Source: Misgurnus anguillicaudatus
Lineage: Eukaryota; Chordata; Actinopteri; Cypriniformes; Cobitidae
DNA: 64,000 nucleotides
Reading direction: 5' to 3'
Assembly: GCF_027580225.2 (NCBI RefSeq)
Contig: NC_073340.2
Coordinates: 16,128,001 to 16,192,000 of the forward strand
This document shows, one piece after another, positions 44,501 through 64,000 of the stretch. Below the pieces are notes generated by a model. It was given only the letters and a program-made list of their open reading frames with translations. It was not told the origin of the DNA and ran no database searches. Each line of letters starts with the position of its first letter. Positions within the stretch are counted from its first letter, which is position 1. Position numbers and translations under genes: made by a program.

Positions 44501-46581
44501 TCATCGAGGATAGCGAACGTGTCCAGTGTGTTATCTCCATGATGCAGCAGCACTCTGACAACTTTGAGTAAGACTTTCTTACTGCTGGTTGGTTTGTTCA
44601 GGTACAATGTCTGCGTTGCTGAACTAACTAGACATGCCTCTGTTTTGGATGCTTCAATGGCCGGCCTCTCATTGACCTCATGAAGAATTCGTAGATGCTT
44701 TCTCTGACAAACCGGACATGGTTTCTTCAAACCGCATTGGGCAGCCTGATGAGCACGGCCGCACCGCCAACATCTTCGACTGGTGCGTATCCACTCCGAG
44801 AGTTGGTCTTTGGTAAGGGTCGGGATTTTGGGGCATTGACTGAATGCATGCTCTGAGTTTTGACAGTAGAAGCAATATACTGCGAGCTTACTCTTAGCCC
44901 TTTCCTTATCCTTGGCCGCAGGATATGTAACTATTGCCTCCGAACTATTTCCAGACCCAGTCAGTAAAGTGGCAGTGGTTCGGCGTGACGGCTGAGCTCT
45001 TCGGGACTCAGTTTTGGGTCGGCTCTCCTTTCTGATGGTTTGATCATCGTAACTTTGGCACCAAGATTCATATTTGAGCCAGTCTGCCAGATCCATCAGT
45101 GAATATGTCACTCCCGGCAGGTGTAACATGTGGCGGCGGAAATCGGCCCGTCTTTCAGGTGGCAGTTTACTGAGAAGACGTGCAACATGCGACCCACACT
45201 GCAACTCGATGCTACCTTCCTGGCCTAATGTCTTAAGCAGACCAACTAAAGACTGCACTTGAAGGGAGAACTTCTCAAAGGCTGATGGATCATTGCGGCT
45301 GATATCAGGGGAATCGAGAATAGTGGCAATCCTCTTCAATGCTACCTGGTGAGGCTGACCAAATCGCTCGTTGAGGGCCATCATGGTGTCCCGGTACGGT
45401 GTTGGAGAATGCAGGTAGGAGTCAGCTATTAGACAAGCATCCTCTAGCTTTAGATGGTCAACTAGGATCTGATATTTGAACATTTCTGTACTGTCAGGTG
45501 GTAAGAGGTTATCCAAGGCCATCTTCAGACGTGCGAACTCACTCGGATCTTTGTTTCGGAAGTAAGGAATAGTGGGGCTTGGTCCTTTGTAATACTTCTC
45601 TGTAGTATCCACAGACGCCATGGTAGGTGATATGTTATGGGATGCCATTTGGGGATGCCCAGGATAAGGATATTTCGGTGTATCCCATGTTTGATCATGA
45701 ACATACTGGGAACTCATCTGCGGGGCAGGAAACTGACCATACCTCAGCCACTCCTCACGCAGACTTGAATGCTTGAAGTCCATAGACCTATCTGCAGAGG
45801 TGAGTTTAGAATTAAGTGTAGGTGGGACTCTGGTGTCACTGATACTCTTGTGCTTGTCATTATACTGATCTGTGATTTCTCGCATTTTCACGAATCTCGG
45901 CTCCTCACAGGAAACAGGCGGAGGAGGCTCTGGCCAGTCGTCATCATCCGCCTGTACCCCATGGTGAAATGTAACAGATGGATGAATAGACTGGGTGTTG
46001 GGAGTAGCTGAAGGCCTTTGGAGATTACATGCTCTCTCTAAGAGCTGAACCAATTCGTCTTTAGCTGTCTCGATCTGTTTCAGATAACCTTGAATGGCCT
46101 GCTGTGTTTCACGGAGATTAGAATTTTCCTCTAAGATCCTCTGCAGCGTTACAGTGCCAGCATCTGATCGGTCACTCTGGTAACCACCACTCTCACCACA
46201 GGTAAGGAACTCTGCATGAACCTGAGATTGTAGTTGACGATTTTGACTTAGCGATGATGCCTGACAGGAAAGACTGGGGGTGCGTCGTTGAGAAGTACGT
46301 TGCTGAGGGTTGTGTGGGGTGTCGAAACTCTCATCTCTGGCAGTCAGGCTTAGAGGAGGAAAAGGAACAGGAGAACTATGTGCTCTTTTAGGTTTTCTGA
46401 CTGATGCTGTGATATGTGAGGAAGAGTTATCATCATCAGATGACTCCACTGCTTGCTCTCTCTGACTACTTGATGGCATTGATTTACATGAACTCAGAAA
46501 ATCTACTTCATAATCTTGTAAGTAGGCAGGACGACGCTTAGGACGAACCGCAGGATTTCCTGGTTTAGAATGGGCTGACAT
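41587..46581 (-). CDS. BEL/Pao gag-pol polyprotein, 1664 codons
   Basis: A single open frame starting 40 bases inside the 5' LTR. Approximate regions: N-terminal serine-rich gag; a DUF1759-like gag segment (about 330-500); two CCHC zinc knuckles (CFYCQ...C near 570 and CWRCG...C near 605); a retropepsin-like protease with DDGS near 690; reverse transcriptase with ISADIKGMFHQVRL and the active site as YVDN near 1111 (YVDN in place of YVDD; I recall this variant in vertebrate BEL elements); RNase H with SDAS near 1294 and a later WTDSTTVLSW; and an H2C2 zinc-binding region of the integrase (LCHPG...C..C) near the end. The frame stops at 41587 within the start of the integrase core, whose remainder is in another frame just downstream. 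Confidence 0.93.
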   Translation of the reverse strand: MSAHSKPGNPAVRPKRRPAYLQDYEVDFLSSCKSMPSSSQREQAVESSDDDNSSSHITASVRKPKRAHSSPVPFPPLSLTARDESFDTPHNPQQRTSQRRTPSLSCQASSLSQNRQLQSQVHAEFLTCGESGGYQSDRSDAGTVTLQRILEENSNLRETQQAIQGYLKQIETAKDELVQLLERACNLQRPSATPNTQSIHPSVTFHHGVQADDDDWPEPPPPVSCEEPRFVKMREITDQYNDKHKSISDTRVPPTLNSKLTSADRSMDFKHSSLREEWLRYGQFPAPQMSSQYVHDQTWDTPKYPYPGHPQMASHNISPTMASVDTTEKYYKGPSPTIPYFRNKDPSEFARLKMALDNLLPPDSTEMFKYQILVDHLKLEDACLIADSYLHSPTPYRDTMMALNERFGQPHQVALKRIATILDSPDISRNDPSAFEKFSLQVQSLVGLLKTLGQEGSIELQCGSHVARLLSKLPPERRADFRRHMLHLPGVTYSLMDLADWLKYESWCQSYDDQTIRKESRPKTESRRAQPSRRTTATLLTGSGNSSEAIVTYPAAKDKERAKSKLAVYCFYCQNSEHAFSQCPKIPTLTKDQLSEWIRTSRRCWRCGRAHQAAQCGLKKPCPVCQRKHLRILHEVNERPAIEASKTEACLVSSATQTLYLNKPTSSKKVLLKVVRVLLHHGDNTLDTFAILDDGSERTMLLTEAAQKLGLQGTPENLALRTIRHDVQTINGAAVSFHISPYTKPSKRYFISGAFTAPQLDLIDHSYPIPKLQKQYNHLAGLPLPCFERVKPLILVGADQTHIISPIEPVRLGPAGGPAAIRTKLGWTLQGPTSLLEHRLKPNQCLHICTSPCTAEVLKHVERLWQVDVLPFQNVKECTRSKQDREAIELLESKTVRVEVEGTRRYATPLLRKGDMPYLHATMEAVMPRLRSTERKLARDSQQAEAYSAEIQKLVQSGAIKRLSPEERDKDGETWFIPHHMVSHNGKNRVVFDCSFKFNGLSLNESLLAGPTLGSSLLGVLLRFREHAVAISADIKGMFHQVRLLPEDRPLLRFIWRDSKEGGAPDVFEWQVLPFGTTCSPCCATFALQRHVKEHSQPEEDVRFSVEQCFYVDNCLQSLPSKEDAKQLVDKLRGLLAEGGFELRQWASNVPAVVQHLPCEAKSDGLELWLAHERKEVQESTLGLSWNCPSDVLTYRHRPIVHGAPTMRIIYRVLASQYDPLGYILPYTTRGKVLVQKLWSKQHGWDDTQLPQALVQSWNEWESELPFLPKISFSRAYLPASVDQVRAATDLHIFSDASENAYGAVAYLRTEDQLGKIHISFVLARSRVAPRRVLSVPRLELCAAVTGAQLANLLRKELTLPIRHTILWTDSTTVLSWIHSESCHFKVFVGTRVAEIHELTNLTAWRYVDSVQNPADDLTRGKTLNDLSKPNRWCQGPPFLFDPPENWPSNPTERTTIDRSELKKSAFCGVTTTKELIGSEHRTWTELMETTARELHGAAGEPGEPTAGTYQAAETYILQKIQDESFQKELQRLKSGKDLQRSSRLLTLAPEYDEASNLLRVGGRLRRAETLNPAVKHPVVLDAKHPAVKLLLQDYDKNLCHPGPDRVFAEVRRQYWVLRGREAIRSLQHACTECQRLRAKPSVPKMADLPLARLRIYKPAFHSS

Positions 46582-46601
46582 CTTTATCCAGGGAAGTGCC
46601 C

Positions 46602-46619
46602 ATCCGGCTCGAAGGACCA
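46602..46619 (-). other. Primer-binding site matching tRNA-Tyr 3' end
   Basis: Element strand TGGTCCTTCGAGCCGGAT lies two bases after the 5' LTR. It is complementary to the 3' end of a typical animal tRNA-Tyr (CCGGCTCGAAGGACCA) at all but the last base. A tRNA-Tyr primer is in line with what I recall for BEL-type elements. Confidence 0.75.
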
Positions 46620-46621
46620 GT

Positions 46622-47347
46622 TATTGGATTGGAAATTAAAACTGACTTAAGGACTGTTGGATAGGTACACTTTATCCTGGTGAACCGATAGAGTCCAAGA
46701 ATTGAGTCAAGCACCATTCAGATATTGATTAAACTTTACTGAAGAAAGGAGGGTTTGTATATGTGTGGTCTGTACCAAAACAGATATACATAAGATATAA
46801 TAAATTACACAAAACACAATAATACAGAATAATACAGCCCAGTACTTATAAATGTAGTTAGGAATAAATTATATTATCCACACAGAAGCATTAACAATAT
46901 GGGCGTGAAGTAATAACTGTAAAATATATCAAATCTTATCTAAATGCTCAACTTCAACCTTCATATTACAATCATATGCAATACAAATACACATACTAAT
47001 ATAAACAGCAACTAACAATGTGTTAAAACTTAGCAAAATAGCAATATAAATCAAACAATAAACTGGATATGGCGGGAAATGCACGGAGGATCGCGCATAC
47101 ATTACACTCGATAAACGAGCTCAATAACTCAAGTTTAATTCACCTAACGGTGATATCCCGCATAACTGCAACATAAACATGCTCTGTATAATATTTATAT
47201 TGTTAATAACTCACTTTCTTTGATGTACGCACACACTTGAACTTGAAACGGCTCGTAGCGCTTCCTCACAGCTCCCCTCACATTCACCTGAGTCTCTTCA
47301 TGACGCGCACGGGCTTAAAGGGGACGCGCACGCAAACCGTTTATACA
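46622..47347 (-). repeat. BEL/Pao 5' LTR
   Basis: 726 bp. On the element strand it starts TGTATAAACGGTTTGCG and ends CCAATCCAATA; the last bases are TA where the other LTR has CA, a single change at the terminal dinucleotide. Confidence 0.93.
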
Positions 47348-47388
47348 GTACATGATAATGACATATCATGAGCCTCAAACACGTTTGT

Positions 47389-47864
47389 TGTCAGGACTCT
47401 GCCACGAGAGTTTGGTTTTATATTTATGTTTTATTGTGATGGCAGAGTTCTGACAGTCTCTTGTTTAATGTGGAGGCCATGCCTTGTTTATTGTGGCATG
47501 TGCCTCTGGTGTCTCGTCTTAGTCCCCACCCCCTTGTTCTCCCTGTTAATTATTCATTATCAGTTTATCCCTTGCACCTGTGTTACCCTCGTTAAGTTTC
47601 CCTATTTAATCTCCTCTTGTCTCTTGTCCTGTGCTGGATCATTGAGTTGTATCATGTCATGTCTCATAGTCTATCGTGTTTATTCAGTTTTAGTTTCATC
47701 AGAATGTTTCTTGTCTAGTCAGTACTGTTATTTCATGTTTCTATGTTGTGTTGCCCCCTCGTTGGCTTTTTTAGTTTTCTTGTTTATTTAATAAATGTTC
47801 TGTGTTCACTCCCCGATATCGCCTGCGCATGGGTTCTCTTGTTCCTTGTCTCCAGATCCTCACA
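47389..47864 (+). mobile_element. Solo LTR, 476 bp
   Basis: Begins TGTCAGGACTCTGCCACG and ends CCAGATCCTCACA, with a 5-bp target duplication TTTGT at 47384-47388 and 47865-47869. AATAAATG near 47791 is a plausible polyadenylation signal, which sets the plus orientation. No internal region or second LTR is near, so it is what remains after LTR-LTR recombination. It lies only 36 bases from the BEL/Pao right duplication. Family (Gypsy or ERV-like) not resolved. Confidence 0.82.
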
Positions 47865-47869
47865 TTTGT

Positions 47870-49000
47870 TTCCTTATTTTTATGTAAATCTCGTGCACAC
47901 AAAAGACTGCTGGAAAACAGGCCAATCTCAACATAACACAGACTGTGACATCACAGTCGAGATGTACGCCACCAACATTAAAAAATTACAAAGTTGTTAA
48001 AATGCTAAAAACAAAGTTGTGACTGCTGAGTTAGCACTACATGCTAATTAATGCTATATGCTAGCGTTTAGGCTGAAGTTATACTATTGACTTTACACTT
48101 ATGTCTTGCTTGTCCATAATGAAAAAAAAACACAATCTTACTACGTAAATGCCCATTAACTCATCCCCCGCTGGCCTTTTTTTGAAAAGTTGCCTACCAG
48201 CTATTTTTTGTGATTTTCACAAAAGTTTTACAAAATGCCTTCCAGGAAAATTTTCTTCTAAACATATATGAAATAAAAGATCAGACCCTTTGCTTTCAAA
48301 CAAACAATAAACAAACAAACAAAACGGAAAAAATCATATCTATATTTTTTCTCTGCTTATAAACTCTTAAATATGGGTATTTTTCTTTAAAAATACACAT
48401 TTTTAGAAAAAAGCTGAAATAATTGCAAAAAAAAATTTTTTTTTTAAGGAATTTTGTTAGTGATCAGATTCAGAACGATTATAAAAACATACATTGAGTG
48501 TGAAATTAATAAATAGTTTTTTGCATCAGTTTTTTAATGAATTGGGTAAGTGCGGTATTACAGATAACCATAAAAACTCATCAGGAACACGTTTTTCATG
48601 CAAATGTTTTCTCTTAATTGACGTGATAACTCTCAGTTATCTGAGTTTTTTCATGCAAATGTTTTCTCTTAATTGACGCGATAACTCGTCAATGGAAAGA
48701 TTTAACAATCTTCAAACAACTAGTTGTTGTTCCTCAATATTCATATTTTCGTCTAATACAGGCTCAAACATCTGTTTACTAATGTGAGCTACTGGCATGA
48801 GCCTCAGAGCAGAGCAATCATAGCAAAGCTCAACATTATTATTACCCTTCCAAATAGGGCAAAACTAGACCATTTCATTCAAAGGACAAATCTTGTAAAT
48901 GGACATGTAAAAACATTTCTGGATATTTTTGCACTTAATAAAGTTACACACCAAGAACAATTTAACATATTATTTCAATGCATTTTTTTGGCACCTTTAA
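47870..49000. other. Intergenic sequence with a short tandem duplication
   Basis: Includes two copies of a roughly 54-base unit at about 48591-48690 sharing TTCATGCAAATGTTTTCTCT and TAATTGACG. No gene. Confidence 0.5.
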
Positions 49001-50274
49001 AGCGACACCATGTAATTTTTTCAACCTTCATAATAAATTTTCAAGACCCTTGTGATAGTACATCGACTTTAAATAGGTTGACGGGGTCTGTATCACTTTT
49101 ACTCGTACTTTAAAACTTAAGGTTTCTGGTAGTAGCAGAGCACAAAAAAATACAAAATTCGACTGCTTTACGGCATACGTCACTTCCTCCACACAGTTTT
49201 TTTTAACATGAATTTTGCCGGAGGCTACTTAAGGAGTGTAGAGAGCAACTTCTGTTATGTGACTCTGTGGCACCGTGTTAGTGTCATGGACCTCGACCCG
49301 GGTTTGATTCCCCTTTAGGGCAATTTTTTTATATAAACTCACGAACTTGATTCATACATAAATGCGATCTTCTTCATAAATGACGACGATTATCTTGCAT
49401 ATAGTTCCCTGTATTCAGATGCTGCATTCACGTGTTCATGTATGTACCTTTCTTTTACTGTCTATGTATCTACATTACAATCCAGGATGCTATAGCAGTC
49501 AAACTTGCTCAAACTCACACAGTGTAAAACGAAACCACATTCATTCACCAATCCCTATTCATTCACCAATCAGATCCGAGCGTTTCTCTCTTCTCTCTTC
49601 CTCATTTGCTGCGTTCCGCTGCCACTCACAGCAAAGCGGCAGACCTAAACACATCGGTTTACTTGGATTTGGAGCGACAATTTTCACCCAAAAGAGAGGA
49701 AAAACGAGCGCCATTGCAGAAAATCCTGGTGGCAAGGGAGAGAGACGATGCAACAATATTTGTTTCGAAAAAGGCAAGGAAATACTTCTGGTCGTTTCTC
49801 AATTGGAAAGCTGCAGCCTCCGGAGGTCAAACATGCAAGCTGCATACGTCATCAAGCCTGGTTTATTAAGGTATACTGAGCATTACATTCGCAAGTCATA
49901 AGCATACTGCAACAATTTACGATTAAATAAGTATAATAGTCAACTTTATGATTGTTAATATTCTGAAATAAGACAGTCTTGATGACGTATGCAGCTTAGA
50001 AATACGACATCCGGAGGCTGCAACCTTCAGACTGAGAAATGGCTTCTGCCACGAGTTCCTCATCAGAAAGTTGTAACATGACTGCGCTTCTCCCGGATGT
50101 CTCAAAATGTTGATCTTTTAGCGTTTTAAATGTTTCGTTTTTAGTTTAGTTTTAAGGTTGGCCAGTTCTTTTCATTTGCAACAGTGCTGCGGTGCTTGAG
50201 GCCTCTAGGGGCGCTAGGCGTGAAAAATACATGTCTAGCACCCCCTAGTCGCCAAAAAGTTCCGTGGTGTGCCT
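49001..50274. mobile_element. TTAA-flanked MITE family C, copy 2 (longer)
   Basis: Between TTAA at 48997-49000 and 50275-50278. Left end AGCGACACCATGTAATTTTT, right end AAAAGTTCCGTGGTGTGCCT. Compared with copy 1 it keeps a central segment (about 49205-49920), giving internal inverted arms of about 55 bp (49806-49860 and 49975-50033). A tRNA-like B box (GGGTTTGATTCCC) at about 49299-49311 is part of the element. Frames up to 173 codons here have no recognised domain. Confidence 0.72.
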
Positions 50275-51359
50275 TTAAACACTGTGTTGCCACTCACACA
50301 TTGCGTCTGTTTTGGCCAACAAATGACAGATTGGAGGATAAACATTTAAATTTTTTGCAATTTTGTTTGTTGACGCCAGCCTCAATGCTGCATATGAAAT
50401 ACTTTTCAAGTGTGACCAATGTAAAATAATAAACAGTTGATTATTTCTGTCTCATTAATGTGAAATAAACAGCGGACGACTCCGCGCCTTATCTGCACCA
50501 AAATCAGTGAATCCGGTGCAGACCCGGTGCAGCTCTGGTTCGGAGTCATCTGCTGTCTATAAAGTCAGGAGGCAAAATTTATGATAATTGTAGGAACAGA
50601 AACCAATAATATCAATATTCATAACTGTATTATTCTTCTGAAAAAAGACACAAATACAACACCTTGCATATGTTATACACAAGTCTAATCTCTAAGGAAT
50701 CACCTCAGGGACCTTACATTGAGAAACTGAATAAAATATTCTAAGCAGCATTTTATATATTTTTTTACACATATGACATATATTTCTATTTTCAAAAATA
50801 TACAAGGGCCTTTTACAAAAATACATGTTGATCATTGCGACGGCATGGTCAATTCGTAACATCAATTGTTCATCTACCACATAAAACAATGTTTTAATCT
50901 CTAAAATGCTAAGCTTTTTTGCAAACACAAGTGCAATATACATTTTGAAGAAACCCAGTTGAGATATAAACAGGCTTCCATCTAATGTGTTGGGATTCTG
51001 TCAAAATTCAAATGTGTTTACAGAAACATTTTAAAAACATTCACAAGACAAGACAAAATCAAAAATATGCCACTTATTGTCCTTCTGTACTCTTTGTTTG
51101 ATAGATTAGGTAGTTTTTTCATGTACAAAAATTCAAGTTTTATCTTCACCACATGACATCAGATTTTTTTGAGTAAAGTGGTTGTAAGGCAAGACAAACA
51201 ATTTTTAGTCCAGTGTGGTCAGATGTGGTAGAGGTTGTCTTTGGTGTAATTTGCCAGACCGATACACTGTACTGAATGCTTTTGTATGTGGTCAAGTTAT
51301 TTCTACCTTGGAAAATTGAACTTTTTAATAAACATTGTTCTTTGACATTGAATTACAGT

Positions 51360-52178
51360 TTTTTAAAACCCTACACTTCGGATTTATTTTGACATGACAT
51401 AGGCAAACATGACTCACTTAATCCTCAATTCAAGACAGAAAGTTTTAACTTTGTACTATTATATCAAAAAAGTATTATGAATTGAGAAGAACGTTTTACT
51501 TGTTGCCTGCCAACCATAAAAAAGTTTTACAACACAAACCTCTTACTTAATGCATTTAACTACATACCTATGAATGTAATTTTATAAAAGGAGGCACGAC
51601 TGGGGAAAACTCACCATAACCCTCAAATAAAAAAGGTGTGTGCACTTTATCAGCCATAAAATTAAACCTTTACAATGAAAAAAAAAACATACCAGCTTTT
51701 GAAAAATTTAGCCCAGATTATTTCAAACGAGGAAACAAATGTCAAATCACTTCATTTCATAATGTTAAAAAACAAAACTTCTATCTCACAATTGCTAACA
51801 AGTAGAAACTATCAAGACAGGTGTGCCATCGAAAGAACCCTGTCAAGCAAAGGGTTGCACCTTTCCACATTTACTAAAGTGTAGATGAAAAGGCACTGTC
51901 AAACATAGATATGATTTTTATATCATGTAGCAATGTGAAAATAAGCAATTATTATATATATTTATATTATACCTTGTGGCACATTACAATTTGTTCACAT
52001 CTGCAGTAAACAACCAGGTTTTTTCAACAGTACATCTCTCTCTCTTTGAGGGTGAAAACAAGGAGTTTGTAGTATAAAACTGTAAGACACTAAACAGAAA
52101 AGTACATCTTCCAACCTAGACACATTCATTCAATTTGCTGTCTGTTGATGGGCAGAAATTAGTGCAGGAAATTTCCAC
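51360..52178 (-). other. Putative pcgf5 3' untranslated region
   Basis: Downstream of the TAG the sequence is AT-rich, without recognisable transposon structure. An AATAAA signal on the gene strand lies at 51388-51383; ATTAAA variants occur further down, near 51325 and 50893, so the end could lie as far as about 50650. Assignment is by position only. Confidence 0.35.
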
Positions 52179-63460
<11,282 letters not shown>

Positions 63461-64000
63461 TTAACCACTTTATGGTTCAACTGCACTGTTCTGCTGAAGA
63501 GCTCATGGCATTTTCTTCCTTCGTGACATCATGGGTACAGACCTGTCCAAATGGATTTAATACTCTTATTTAATAATTTGATGCACTATTTGTGTATTAT
63601 TTAGTCTGAAGCTCATAATAATAATATAATTTGAGTTGTTGGGATTTCACTGGAATGTCACTTTGATGTAATTTGACTTAAATCTACATAAAGGTAAGTA
63701 AACTTTAATTGCATTATTTAGGAACATTTAAGAAATTGTAAGCATCCAATCCAGATTTTATTTATTTTCATTAGGAGACCAGTTTGCAGAACAACACAAT
63801 TTTTCATGAGCATACAGTAGTAAACTAATAGTTTGTACACTTAGAAATGTTTGGGTATATGTTCTGCACAGTGTTGTATACTTATTTGGGTTAATAAAAG
63901 AAAAAAGAAGAAAATAAAATAAAAGTTTACTGCAATTTTATGTTTCAAACAGAGATGGCGATACAAATTAAATTGTTATGGATTGCAGCTTTAATAATTT

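Larger units (their letters stand above)
39873..47347 (-). mobile_element. BEL/Pao LTR retrotransposon, nearly complete and young
   Basis: About 7.5 kb, transcribed right to left. It has two LTRs (46622-47347 upstream, 39873-40620 downstream), a perfect 5-bp target duplication GTACA (39868-39872 and 47348-47352), a tRNA-Tyr-type primer-binding site, a short leader, one long gag-pol frame and a purine-rich tract before the 3' LTR. The LTRs differ at about seven bases and two length changes over 726 bp (roughly 1%), so insertion was recent. The order gag, protease, reverse transcriptase, RNase H, integrase is that of BEL/Pao. A frame change in the integrase region probably inactivates this copy. 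It sits between hectd2 and pcgf5, in the same orientation as both. Confidence 0.95.

Noticed and set aside
49277..49320. tRNA gene candidate (GGGTTTGATTCCC with an upstream A-box-like word)
   Set aside because: No cloverleaf can be formed around it and it lies inside a TTAA-flanked MITE; only a B-box-like motif is present.
49380..49901. 173-codon plus-strand frame
   Set aside because: Lies wholly within the family C MITE copy 2; the shorter copy lacks this segment and no protein similarity is apparent.

Overview
The window is nuclear DNA of a teleost fish, most likely a cypriniform. It carries two conserved, intron-rich vertebrate genes on the minus strand, embedded in a dense mixture of fish-type DNA transposons, MITEs, SINE remnants and LTR elements. 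The two genes are pcgf5 (right) and hectd2 (left). They lie head to tail in the same orientation, as I recall for human 10q23. All product names come from reading translated exons against what I know of the families; no database was searched.

Layout. 1-4619: downstream intron of hectd2, occupied by at least two hAT-type elements; the last hectd2 exons, including the one with the HECT active-site cysteine, are not in the window. 4620-26130: eighteen coding exons of hectd2 (625 codons), all with GT-AG borders and compatible phases. Its introns hold a three-layer transposon nest (4793-6092), a dead Tc1 copy (about 7725-9270), a MITE of a TTAA-targeting family (14593-14978) and several other terminal-inverted-repeat (TIR) elements. 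26131-52178: intergenic. It contains the hectd2 5' end with a long GA/CT tract, a 2.95 kb TIR element that carries a decayed spliced gene fragment (27119-30070), nested MITEs (35630-36294), a nearly intact and apparently recent BEL/Pao retrotransposon (39873-47347) and a solo LTR just beside it (47389-47864). 52179-63412: all eight coding exons of pcgf5 (235 residues: RING finger plus RAWUL domain). Intron 7 carries a 1.3 kb minisatellite, intron 6 a hAT MITE close to an apparently abnormal splice donor, and intron 1 a long fold-back element.

Function. Pcgf5 is a subunit of a variant Polycomb repressive complex 1 in the nucleus, where with RING1/RNF2 it ubiquitinates histone H2A. Hectd2 is a HECT-type E3 ubiquitin ligase. 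Both are ubiquitin-system proteins, but nothing in the sequence shows that they act together; their adjacency is conserved synteny.

Most open reading frames longer than 60 codons here are chance frames, microsatellite frames or antisense shadows of the retrotransposon. The clearest oddities are the CT instead of GT at the expected pcgf5 exon 6 donor, the minisatellite with stop-free minus-strand frames, the TIR element with a captured multi-exon gene fragment, and the young BEL/Pao element with one evident frameshift in its integrase region.
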